Translations under genes and position numbers: made by a program
Part shown: piece by piece, positions 55,285 to 64,000 of the stretch
How positions within the stretch are numbered: position 1 is the stretch's first letter
Layout: every line of letters starts with the position of its first letter
DNA from: Polynucleobacter sp. UB-Piko-W3
Lineage (GTDB): Bacteria > Pseudomonadota > Gammaproteobacteria > Burkholderiales > Burkholderiaceae
NCBI RefSeq assembly: GCF_018881635.1
Contig: NZ_JACVPY010000002.1
Span: 767,545-831,544, forward strand
Direction of reading: 5' to 3'
Length of the DNA stretch: 64,000 bases
The notes under the pieces: generated by a model
Told to the model about the DNA's origin: nothing
The model's database searches: none
What the model saw: only the letters and a program-made list of their open reading frames with translations

Positions 55285-58200
55285 TTATTGCTTTGGAGGA
55301 AGACCAACTAATGGTGCAAGTGGATTTGTGCTGCTGCCATCTGCCAAGGCTTGGATGCCAGTAACAGTGCGTTGAACCTGACCGGCTGGATAGTGCAACA
55401 AAGACCCCATGACGTTGTTGAGTGCTTTTAATAAAGCCTCATCGACTTCGCCTTGTTGCGCTTGTTTTACCAACTTACCCATGTCACTAAAGAATCGAGT
55501 GCCAGCTGCGCCGTTATATCCGTAAGTGCCTTGAATCATTGAACCAAGCTCACGCACGCCAACCATCATGCCCAGCATGTAGCCAAGGTTTTCATTAATC
55601 AGCTCTTTGACTAGCTTTTCATCATCCTTATCTTCGCCACCCTTAAGTGCTTGCTTCATCAAGAATGCCAACGTGGCTGGCAGCGATGTCAAAAGCAATA
55701 CGTCTACAGCCAGCATAGGTAGACGACTTATGCCAACTAAACGAGTCTCATTAATGGACTCTGTAAGCTGGTTGTAAGTCACGTTAAAAAATGAATAGAA
55801 ATTAGTCCACAATTTCATAAGCGGTGAGCCACGTTGAATTTGCGAAAGGTCTTTAATCTGACCACCACCCTGAGAATCAAGTACAGCTTGGTCTGCCATC
55901 GCTATGGCTTTTGACTCTTCATGTCCTAATGACATTGCTTTTTCGTACATACCAAGCCATGTTGGTACATCTGCAACAAGCTGCATTTTTCCAATAAAGT
56001 AAAAAAATGATTCCTCAATGGCGGTCATTACGCCACCTTTATTGATAGTGTTGCGAATCTCGTTGATTTCACGTTGTTGCGTTTTAGACCGCAAGCGCAT
56101 GAAGTCTGATTTTTCACCAATCCACGTAACGGTGTTTTCCATACTGGCAGCATCACGCAACCAGCGTGAGGCTCCTTTGGCAACCCACTTAACTCCAATA
56201 CGTGCCATTGACTGAGTTAAACCTAATGGCTGCAAGAATGAGGTGGTTAAGTTCCATCCCAAACCAGCAATAGTTGCTCCCACGCGGACATGATTAATTG
56301 CTGCCTCAAATACGTTTTGTGCACCAATCTCACCAATCGTGACATCCTCAATGGTTTTGAGCATGGTCTTAATGACATCAGGTGTGTAGTGGCTGCGTAG
56401 TGCATCTTCAATCCTCGAAGAGCGCATCAAGCGATTAACGTCGATTAAGGTTTCATGCCATGACAAATCATGGATGACCTGATCAACGTGCTGAAAGATA
56501 ACGCCAAAGTCATAGCGCATTGGACGACCAACTGATTCCACGCGAGACTTTAAGTGCCCTTGTTTGGTCGCTGCTTTGGAATACAAGCCACGCTCCATCT
56601 GCTTTTTAATTTCAGCAGCATCATCAGCAGCAGAACGATTGGAACGATCCGGGTTGTACTTAATGGGGTAATAGCCACCCTCTAAATTAATCTTCACGCC
56701 GTCGCTTGATGTAACGACAAAAGGACGTGCCTCTACCTTTTCAGGGATAACGCCAGTAACACGACGCTCTTTAGCTGAAATCTCCGACCAGTAGCTATTG
56801 ATGTAATTCCATGTACCTTGGACAAAATTCCATTGCTCAGCCGTCAGGCTTTTGACAATGGCATTTACCTGATCAAAAGACCAGCCCTCACCGTCCATGA
56901 TTCGACGTAAATTGGTTTCGTTGCCAAGGTTAAGCGCAATGGCTAAGCGTCCTTCAAGGGATAGGCTTTGTCCAATCTCCGGAATAAGCAGTTTGTTCTT
57001 TAAGCCACCTGATTTGAGAATCGGTTTAAATAGCTCATGCAAAGCCATGGTGGCTTGCTCGCGCATCTTTGCTTCAGTTGTCGCTGCTTCATTTAATGGG
57101 CGTACAAAAATGTCCCATAATTTCCCGCCATCCCTAAAACCATCCATTTGCCGAATAAGGCTGGCAAATTTACGGTGCATTGCAAAAAACGACCTTGCGC
57201 CAGCGCTGGTATTGTCATACCAAGTATTGGTTTCAATTTTTTGAACAACATCTTTTAAGGCGTAGGCGTTGATAGTGTCTACAGCCTCATCTACCACTTC
57301 ATTAAATTCACGCTGGTCTTGCAGCTTCAGTAATTTATTCTTGAGTCTTCCTAAGTGGTCAATGTTCCGAATAGCATCAACTAGTCCCCTAAACTCCTCC
57401 AACGTCATTTCTTTGTAGGACATGAGCTTACTTTCATCCATCAGCTCATCGGGAATCATTGGCTCTTTGCCAGCATTTTGCTGCGACTCTACCCATGCAG
57501 CCAAGGTCTTACGCTTGTCAATTTGACGCAATGTCGTGCCTTGACGTAAATCAAAGCGTGCGAGCAAACCGTCAATCTGCTCAAGATAGTCAATGTCTAA
57601 ATTCTTACGAGTGCCTTGATTCTCAAACTTTTTTAAATACCGTAGGGCTTTTTCGATTTCTTGCTGGGCATCAAGGGCTGCCTTTGTTGCGTAGTTATTA
57701 ATCAACTGATTACGCTTTTCAGTAGCCGCCTCAATTAAGTTGCCTTTGGCTCTTGCTGCTTCAGCTGCTTTGGCAGAGCGTATTTCAGCAGAAGAGTATT
57801 GACCCGGTTTAATGTTGCGAATCTTTAAACGTGCAATCATGTCATTGGCAAACTGCTTAGCTGCTTGCGCTAGGATTTGCGGACGACCAGTTACTTTTGC
57901 TAAAGCATTCGCCTCGGTAGCCACAAACTTAGCTCTTGCTTGATTGTGGATTGCCTCATTGACTACTTTGTCTAAAGCCTGTGGGCTATTAATATCACCA
58001 TAACGTGCGAGCATTCTTTCATCGGTAGTACGCTCAATCAGTTCGCTCATGTTCTCAGCACTAGTAAGCGCTTTGACAAGCTGGTCACCCGAGCTAAATG
58101 TTGAGCCGGGTAAGTTGGCAATCAAGTCAGGATGGATGCCACCCTCTTTAGACAGCATGCCGTACTTGCCATAACCTAAAACGCTCCAGTCAAATAGCGC

Positions 58201-61200
58201 ATAAGGGTCGCCCTCACCGCCATATATTTCCTCCAAGGCTTTAGCGGAAATCTTTTCAGCGTTTTCTGCTGGGCTGCCATCAAGCGTTCCGCGCTTAAGG
58301 TACTCCATAATTCGATATACCGGCTGGCTCATCACCTCGCTTGAAACTTCTTGCCGTACTGCTTTGCGCTTTTCGGCATTTTCTTTTTGCAGTGCTTTGA
58401 GTAATTTATTCTTGGCATTCGTTAGCCACTGCATGTCGCGTAGGCTGCGCTGCTCTAAATTACTAATGGCATCTTGACTGGCATCGATGTCTGACTTTTG
58501 ATAGGCAACCCATTCATCCTCAGACATAAAGTCCGGCTTGTTTTTAAACAAAGGTGCGTAGGCGTTAGCATCTTCAGCCTGTTGTATTTGCTCAGTCGTG
58601 GCAATCATGCGATCAAACACGCTGCGCACATCATCTGTTAGTTCTACATTAAGCTGCCCAATGGCTTTATAGACATTAATTAACCATGCGCGAAACCGTT
58701 GGAATATGGATGCCAGCTCCGGCGTTGGCGCATTGCCTTCAAATAGATACGCCTCAAAGCCACGCGCAAATTTCTCATGGAAAGGACGCTTTTGCTCGAT
58801 GCTCATATCGCGCCATGTTTCGATATTCTCAACACCAAACCAAGACAAAAGCCGGTTCATGTCCTCTTGTATATCGACCGGCGCATCCGGACGCGAAGCA
58901 ATATCTGCGGTGACTTCTAAAAAGAAGTGACCGGATTCATGTAAGAAAGTGGAAAGGTCTGCCCCGGAGAGGAGCGTAATGATTGAGGGAGTTTGAGTGA
59001 TGTCAGTGCCAAAACTAATAGCACCGCGCTCACCTTCGCCTTGGTTTAAATTTCCGAGGGTAGATTGATTGTATTCGCCGCCGCTGTCGAAGTCTTCTTC
59101 TGCAAGAAGTCCGCTACCATTTTGTCCAGCAAGTCCATCCGATCCTGACGACTCCAATTGTTGAATATCGAGTCCGGATTCTCTTGCAGAAACAAATCGC
59201 TTGGCAGCTTCTTCGTAGCTAATTTTGCCTGATTGTCTTGCACCAAGTTCACCATATAGTTTCTTTTCGTAATACCACAATATAGCCTGAATGTCGGCTA
59301 TGGACAAGTCCTTACCCTTCTTTGCCAGCATCTTTTGAGCCATGTTGGTAGCGTCCAACATGAACCCTCTATCTGTAGCATTAAATGGGGCATCTTCTAG
59401 GTTAACAAACGCCATTTTGTACAAAGTATTGGCAGCTCGCTCGACCTTATGCTCCTGATAAAGAGCCTCGAAATTCTTGCCAGCCTTCTTTTTGGCGGCA
59501 GCCATCCATGCTGCTTTTTCATTTGTTTTGCTAGGCTCAGATTTACCCACCATCTGCGCTAATTGGGTTTTAAAACCCCGCTTTTCTAAAGCGTCATGCG
59601 GTGCCACAATCGCTGATAGAACCTCATCATTGCTCATCTCGGGTTTACCTACCAACTCAGCAAAATTACGCATGCCTTGCTCGTTTGGTGCGGTCAGGAT
59701 AGTTCCGCGATAACGATTAAAGGTGCGGCTCCACCAACGATCCATAGTTAAGTAACCATGAGCACCCATTAAGTTGGCATAAAAAGCACCGAGCTTTTCA
59801 CCTAAAGCAACAACTGCCATTGGCATCTTGACATCAACGGTGTAGCCAGTAGACAACTCTTTTTTGCCACCCTCTTTTTGGATGGCGTTTAATTCTTTAA
59901 TGGTCTTTTCTTGCATTAAGAACTCGCGCATGCCTTCAGCGCCTAGTTTGTCGTACAAGCCTTGCAAGACTTTGAGATTGCCATCAATGGATGCTTGACG
60001 CTGGTGACCCTTAGATGTGGTGAACTTACCCTCTGTAGCGCCGTCTTTACGAAAGTTGCTATAGATGTCCATCGCTTGCAGCGTATTGCCCATCACCTTT
60101 TGACCATCTGAGGTAATGGCAATGAGTGCAGTCATGGTGTCGCGTGCGCCCTGATCTGACTTTAGTTCGGGAAATATCTCCCCCATGGTGTCAAGCGCAG
60201 ACTGAAATTTTGTGGAATACCAGCCTACCCCGGAGTTGGTTGGGTTTTCCATCTCAAACATGACTTCTTCAGTAATCCACTTGGCAATCTTTTTCATTGC
60301 CTCCGGGCTGCGATCGTCTTTGGCAATCAGACCATACTTCACCCGCTGGCGCGCCTCGAGCGCGGCTGCAATATCGCGAGTGTTGTTGGTCTTGGTCTTA
60401 TCGATGCCAAACTTTTTAAGCGACTCTTTGCCCGAGCGCAGTGTTGCGGACTGGTTATACGACTGTTTTTGCGGCTCTCGATAAATAACGCTGTTAGATT
60501 CATCGGTTGGCTCAAATCCATACTTGCTGTAAAGCTGTAGCAATTGCTCTTTTGTGATGCCATCCTTTTCAAGCTGCGCGGGTTCACCGTATAAATTTAA
60601 GCCATGCTTATCTGCTAGTTCAATTAAATCTTGTAGCGCCTGACTTGCTTTCCCTTGATTGCGTTGATCAAGATCAACTCCAAGAAAATGGAACGCAACA
60701 TCGTCCTCGTTACCGTAACCAGTTTGCGGTTGACGGTTAGGGTATTTTGGATTTGTGAATAAAACTTCTTGTGGCTGTAGGGCAATACGAACCCCATCCT
60801 TTTCCAAAGTTCGGTATCTGACACCGCCCTTGTTTTCGTAGGTTCTTGCGTTATCAAAGCCATGTAAGGTGTAACCTTTGTCTTTGACCAAGTCAACAAA
60901 CAATGGGTACGTTAATTTACCGCCTTCATCATCAGTGACAAAGTTGTCTTGCCCATATTGATTTTGACCAACAATACTTTGCGCCTGTATACGGATTGGA
61001 TAGCGCACTGCCATTTCTTCAGGGGTAATACCTAACTTTGCTGCACTAACCGCATAAAAGTTAGACATCATTGCTGCATACGCGTTATTAACGTCAGGCG
61101 TAAATCGATTAACCGCTGTTAATTGGTCAAGTACCTGAGTCTGCACTTTGTCAGCAGACTCTTTAAATGTCTGATCGCCCATATGGGTTTCAAGCTGCTT

Positions 61201-62982
61201 GGCAATCTCCTCTTTGAGTTTTTCGCCGTTGTTTTGCATGAACTCTTGGGCTTGCACCTGACTCATTCCTACTGGGTCAGTTTTTAAGTGTGGCAATAGA
61301 GATTGTGAATAATCTTGACCCGCCATTTTTGAGGCAAAGTCAGCCACTGAGATTCCAACATCCGAGCCAGTGCTTATTGCTTGCTCAATGTTTTGCGTCA
61401 AGCCTTCAATACCTAAGGAAGCTGGGTCAACCTTGGCTTGATTTAATGTGGCAGTCAATGTCTTAGGGTCAATAAAAACTGTATCGACTGGACTATCTTC
61501 TGTAGAAGATTTCATAAACCCTTGGAATGTGGACACATCCCTTGTGCGCAGTTTGCTTGCCTCTGCCAAATCATTTATTTGGCTCAGGATATTAAAGGCT
61601 AAATTGGCATTGGCTGCCTTATCAACATTTTTTTCCATGCCGGAAATTTGACGACCACCGATGGCAGCAAAGCCACCACCCATAATGCCGCCAAGGGTTA
61701 GACCTTGCGCGGTACTTTCTAGTACACCATCAGATAGGCTTTGATTAGGGTTGACGTTATTTTTGATAGCAAGATTTTCAACAAACTTCTCGCCACCGCT
61801 TTGTACGCCTTCTGTTAATGATTCATTGACAAACCCTTTGCCAACTCTTGGAGCCAATGCACCACCTTCACCAATAATTTTGCCAAGGTATTTACCGCCA
61901 AAATAACTCGTGACTGCATCAACGATGCCAGCCATAGTGCCCGATTGCTCACCAGTAAAGGCTGCTAAATAGACTCTTGCTGCCTCGGGTGAATAACCTT
62001 GAACGGTAACTAGCTCTTGATATTTAGGTGATTTTTCTAGCTCAGCTTGAGAGAGTTTGAGAACATCGGCTTGGGTTTGATTACCTTGCTGGGCATAACC
62101 TACTAAGCCTTCACTAGCCCCACCAACCTTTGCCATTGTTTCAGAGGCACTTTTAATTGCAGCTGCACGAGCCGCTTCTTTAGTTGCTCCTGATGCCACC
62201 ATCGTTTCCATAGTGCTACCAGCAGCACTACGCGTAAAGTAAATGCTCAATGCCAAAGCGGCGGTAGTTGGTAGTGAATTGAGTAAGTCGCCAGTCAGTT
62301 TGGTGGGTGATAACAAAGCAGAATTATTAGGGTCTGCTGTGAAATACTCCTTATTACCAAACTCTTTTTTAACCTCATCAGGCATGTTTTGCATGATGGA
62401 GCTGGCATAGTCAGTTTGCTGACGCGTCCAGCGTGATAAAAATCCCGCAGCAGAATCTTCTCTAAACTTCTTTAATGCTGCTGGATTATCTTTAAATAGA
62501 ACAGATGCCTCTTCATCACTAGTGGTGAATGGCTGAAACTTATCCAGTAGCTTAGTGGTTACCGCCCCTAGAGTGACTACTCCGGAAAGCGCTGACCTAC
62601 CTAAATAGCTGGCGCTTTTCTCCAAGCTACTCATGTTAGTTATGTCGTCGTGAGCAATACGTGCTTTTTCTTGGTCTAAAAAGAACTTGGCAGTATTGGG
62701 ATATTGCGTAGTCAGATTACCAAAGTCAGTCGATTGCATCACTACTTGACGCTGCGTATCGTCGCGATTAGCGCGAACTGAATCCACCGGTATGCCCAGC
62801 TTATCTGATACCTTGCGAAGTTCTACTTCATAATCAGGGTCGCTTTTGAGAGCATTACCAATATTAATCTTGATGTTTTGCGAAGTCTGATTGTTACGCT
62901 CACCCAAGTAGGAAGTGACTGCTGACGATATATCGTCATTGGTATAGCCGCCTACATTTACAGTTCCAATAGGATCAGCCAT
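55285..62982 (-). CDS. Giant multidomain phage protein, presumed ejection (internal virion) protein
   Basis: The 2565-residue protein lies where T7-like phages encode gp16. It is of the polyvalent-protein kind, with several enzyme-like domains: a hydrophobic N-terminal part (about 235-260 and 430-445); a GNAT-acetyltransferase-like segment (about 720-840; LGVDLDQRNQGKASQALQDL and LYSKYGFEPTDES); a conserved helical region (about 880-1150); a HExxH metallopeptidase-like domain with HESGH at 1348-1352 and a later HEKFARGFEAYL that supplies E1403 or E1410; long helical stretches; and a C-terminal LPD-like region (about 2200-2450) with hydrophobic segments (MLAVDVLLLTSLPATLAFLM). It overlaps the upstream gene by 8 bases. 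Confidence 0.75.
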   Translation of the reverse strand: MADPIGTVNVGGYTNDDISSAVTSYLGERNNQTSQNIKINIGNALKSDPDYEVELRKVSDKLGIPVDSVRANRDDTQRQVVMQSTDFGNLTTQYPNTAKFFLDQEKARIAHDDITNMSSLEKSASYLGRSALSGVVTLGAVTTKLLDKFQPFTTSDEEASVLFKDNPAALKKFREDSAAGFLSRWTRQQTDYASSIMQNMPDEVKKEFGNKEYFTADPNNSALLSPTKLTGDLLNSLPTTAALALSIYFTRSAAGSTMETMVASGATKEAARAAAIKSASETMAKVGGASEGLVGYAQQGNQTQADVLKLSQAELEKSPKYQELVTVQGYSPEAARVYLAAFTGEQSGTMAGIVDAVTSYFGGKYLGKIIGEGGALAPRVGKGFVNESLTEGVQSGGEKFVENLAIKNNVNPNQSLSDGVLESTAQGLTLGGIMGGGFAAIGGRQISGMEKNVDKAANANLAFNILSQINDLAEASKLRTRDVSTFQGFMKSSTEDSPVDTVFIDPKTLTATLNQAKVDPASLGIEGLTQNIEQAISTGSDVGISVADFASKMAGQDYSQSLLPHLKTDPVGMSQVQAQEFMQNNGEKLKEEIAKQLETHMGDQTFKESADKVQTQVLDQLTAVNRFTPDVNNAYAAMMSNFYAVSAAKLGITPEEMAVRYPIRIQAQSIVGQNQYGQDNFVTDDEGGKLTYPLFVDLVKDKGYTLHGFDNARTYENKGGVRYRTLEKDGVRIALQPQEVLFTNPKYPNRQPQTGYGNEDDVAFHFLGVDLDQRNQGKASQALQDLIELADKHGLNLYGEPAQLEKDGITKEQLLQLYSKYGFEPTDESNSVIYREPQKQSYNQSATLRSGKESLKKFGIDKTKTNNTRDIAAALEARQRVKYGLIAKDDRSPEAMKKIAKWITEEVMFEMENPTNSGVGWYSTKFQSALDTMGEIFPELKSDQGARDTMTALIAITSDGQKVMGNTLQAMDIYSNFRKDGATEGKFTTSKGHQRQASIDGNLKVLQGLYDKLGAEGMREFLMQEKTIKELNAIQKEGGKKELSTGYTVDVKMPMAVVALGEKLGAFYANLMGAHGYLTMDRWWSRTFNRYRGTILTAPNEQGMRNFAELVGKPEMSNDEVLSAIVAPHDALEKRGFKTQLAQMVGKSEPSKTNEKAAWMAAAKKKAGKNFEALYQEHKVERAANTLYKMAFVNLEDAPFNATDRGFMLDATNMAQKMLAKKGKDLSIADIQAILWYYEKKLYGELGARQSGKISYEEAAKRFVSARESGLDIQQLESSGSDGLAGQNGSGLLAEEDFDSGGEYNQSTLGNLNQGEGERGAISFGTDITQTPSIITLLSGADLSTFLHESGHFFLEVTADIASRPDAPVDIQEDMNRLLSWFGVENIETWRDMSIEQKRPFHEKFARGFEAYLFEGNAPTPELASIFQRFRAWLINVYKAIGQLNVELTDDVRSVFDRMIATTEQIQQAEDANAYAPLFKNKPDFMSEDEWVAYQKSDIDASQDAISNLEQRSLRDMQWLTNAKNKLLKALQKENAEKRKAVRQEVSSEVMSQPVYRIMEYLKRGTLDGSPAENAEKISAKALEEIYGGEGDPYALFDWSVLGYGKYGMLSKEGGIHPDLIANLPGSTFSSGDQLVKALTSAENMSELIERTTDERMLARYGDINSPQALDKVVNEAIHNQARAKFVATEANALAKVTGRPQILAQAAKQFANDMIARLKIRNIKPGQYSSAEIRSAKAAEAARAKGNLIEAATEKRNQLINNYATKAALDAQQEIEKALRYLKKFENQGTRKNLDIDYLEQIDGLLARFDLRQGTTLRQIDKRKTLAAWVESQQNAGKEPMIPDELMDESKLMSYKEMTLEEFRGLVDAIRNIDHLGRLKNKLLKLQDQREFNEVVDEAVDTINAYALKDVVQKIETNTWYDNTSAGARSFFAMHRKFASLIRQMDGFRDGGKLWDIFVRPLNEAATTEAKMREQATMALHELFKPILKSGGLKNKLLIPEIGQSLSLEGRLAIALNLGNETNLRRIMDGEGWSFDQVNAIVKSLTAEQWNFVQGTWNYINSYWSEISAKERRVTGVIPEKVEARPFVVTSSDGVKINLEGGYYPIKYNPDRSNRSAADDAAEIKKQMERGLYSKAATKQGHLKSRVESVGRPMRYDFGVIFQHVDQVIHDLSWHETLIDVNRLMRSSRIEDALRSHYTPDVIKTMLKTIEDVTIGEIGAQNVFEAAINHVRVGATIAGLGWNLTTSFLQPLGLTQSMARIGVKWVAKGASRWLRDAASMENTVTWIGEKSDFMRLRSKTQQREINEIRNTINKGGVMTAIEESFFYFIGKMQLVADVPTWLGMYEKAMSLGHEESKAIAMADQAVLDSQGGGQIKDLSQIQRGSPLMKLWTNFYSFFNVTYNQLTESINETRLVGISRLPMLAVDVLLLTSLPATLAFLMKQALKGGEDKDDEKLVKELINENLGYMLGMMVGVRELGSMIQGTYGYNGAAGTRFFSDMGKLVKQAQQGEVDEALLKALNNVMGSLLHYPAGQVQRTVTGIQALADGSSTNPLAPLVGLPPKQ

Positions 62983-64000
62983 TTTTCTTCATTTTCATTT
63001 TTAACCACACATCCAGTACCGCACCATCAGACGGATTATCAATACCGCGCATTTTCAAATCGGCTTTAATACGCTCGACTGCGCCGGGGGCAATATCCTT
63101 GATGTCGGAAACTTTCATAGTCATAATCTTCATGTTCTTGACATCGCCATACGTAATCCCAGCAAATGTCTCCTTGAACTGAACTGACTTAGCAAACAAG
63201 TCATCAATTTTCTTTTCAACTTCTACGTCGGTTAACTTACGTCCCAATGACATTTGGGTTTCCAGTACTGAATCGCGCACAAACTTTTTAATAGCGCCAA
63301 TTTGTTGCATCTTTCCTGTGTCAGATTCTTTTGGAGTCGGGTCGATGTCTAAATTTCGTAGTCGATTGTTAAGCACCTCATTGATAGCACCGCTAGGAAC
63401 GTCTTGCGCTGCGGTCATCGCTTTACCGGTTCGTACTGAGGCACGAATATCAGCAAACCGCTTAAAGTCACTAGCATCAAGTTCAGCACGTAGGGTGTAG
63501 AACTGAGCATCGGTTAAGCCATTGAGATAAGCGGGGTCAGTCAGTTTTTGGTAAACGGCAAGATTGGTTGCTTGCGTCCCAGTAGCTACCTTGGTAGCAA
63601 ACGACATTACTTGAGACACCTTATCCGGTGGAATATTGGCACGCAAAGCTCCCGGAAGAGCCATATAGTTGCCATTGTTTTCCACTAAGCCACGAATAGC
63701 ACTGCCGACTGTTTCATCGTCACGCTGCGCTTGAGATGACTTGTAGCGACTAAAACGAATAACAGCATCATCTTCTGCTTGTTTTAATACGGTGGGACTG
63801 ACATTAAGATTGCCATCTTTATCCGATAGGTTTTCTCGCACGCTAAGCAAAATATCGCGCACTGTTGGCTCCGTATTTCTGCCCTTCCCCGCCTCATACG
63901 CTGCCACATTTTTACGCACATAATCTTGCGTTTCTTTAAATGGGGGTATGCCTTCGGGAGTTGTAATCTTGTTCGGATTTTTGCCACTCTTGTTCGTGCC
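62975..64000 (-). CDS. Phage virion protein, 5' end beyond the window
   Basis: The frame is open to the window edge, so at least 341 residues are visible and the start is missing; an apparent GTG start at 63919 is probably internal. The sequence is charged and helical (GAIKKFVRDSVLETQMSLGR, DIKDIAPGAVERIKADLKMR) with no recognised enzyme motif. Directly before the giant ejection protein, with an 8-base overlap, it is probably another internal core or ejection protein (gp15-like by position only). Confidence 0.55.
   Translation of the reverse strand, partial: GTNKSGKNPNKITTPEGIPPFKETQDYVRKNVAAYEAGKGRNTEPTVRDILLSVRENLSDKDGNLNVSPTVLKQAEDDAVIRFSRYKSSQAQRDDETVGSAIRGLVENNGNYMALPGALRANIPPDKVSQVMSFATKVATGTQATNLAVYQKLTDPAYLNGLTDAQFYTLRAELDASDFKRFADIRASVRTGKAMTAAQDVPSGAINEVLNNRLRNLDIDPTPKESDTGKMQQIGAIKKFVRDSVLETQMSLGRKLTDVEVEKKIDDLFAKSVQFKETFAGITYGDVKNMKIMTMKVSDIKDIAPGAVERIKADLKMRGIDNPSDGAVLDVWLKMKMKKNG

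Noticed and set aside
59046-59255. A 69-codon frame on the minus strand inside the giant phage gene
   Set aside because: It is an out-of-frame shadow of the large protein with no support.
48551-64000. Search for CRISPR arrays, insertion sequences, integrase or diversity-generating retroelement near the tail genes
   Set aside because: No regularly spaced repeats, transposase, integrase or reverse transcriptase frames were seen in this part of the prophage.

Overview
The window looks like a chromosome segment of a betaproteobacterium of the Burkholderiales, most likely a small-genome freshwater relative of Polynucleobacter. This is inferred from moderate GC, dense gene packing, the order pnp-qor-tpiA-secG-tRNA-Leu-nuoA..N-nudix-DUF1178, a Bug-family solute receptor, and a sigma factor-DUF3619-DUF3106-RDD cluster. 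No rRNA or other species marker is present, so the genus is tentative.

Layout. Bases 1-11391 hold mixed housekeeping and catabolic genes: the C-terminal half of an RND efflux pump running into dnaQ; a minus-strand group of a SprT-like metalloprotein, a DmlA/TtuC-type dehydrogenase and a TPR-GT41 (OGT-like) glycosyltransferase; then an amidase, a Bug receptor, an OYE-family flavin oxidoreductase and mmsA. From 27121 down to 12645 lies a complete 14-gene NADH dehydrogenase I operon (nuoA-N), followed by an ADP-ribose-type Nudix hydrolase and a DUF1178 protein. Upstream of it are tRNA-Leu(GAG), secG, tpiA, a quinone oxidoreductase, pnp and rpsO. The stretch 32465-39173 carries branched-chain amino acid genes (leuA, ilvC, ilvN, ilvB) with phospholipid genes (psd, pssA) between them. 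In front of leuA is a short leucine-rich leader ORF followed by a terminator hairpin, which fits a transcription attenuator. After a divergent ECF-sigma cluster (39366-41589) comes a minus-strand lipid-transport (MCE/Mla-like) operon with an SDR protein and an FtsX-type permease (41572-48373).

From about 48506 to the right edge the sequence is prophage. The boundary is the 3' half of a tRNA-Arg(ACG) gene whose 5' half is missing, as expected of an attachment site. All phage genes read leftward and resemble the end of a podovirus late region: a partial virion protein, a 2565-residue multidomain presumed ejection protein, a T7-type tail-fibre N-terminal protein, two related RCC1-repeat tail proteins, two small membrane proteins, a 3TM holin and a T4-type lysozyme. 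Integrase, repressor, capsid and terminase genes are not in this window.

The observations most worth a second look are the leuA attenuator, the RCC1-propeller tail proteins coupled to a short tail-fibre adaptor, the giant phage protein with embedded GNAT-like and HExxH domains, the tRNA-Arg att site with nearby inverted repeats, and RNA hairpins around rpsO and pnp.
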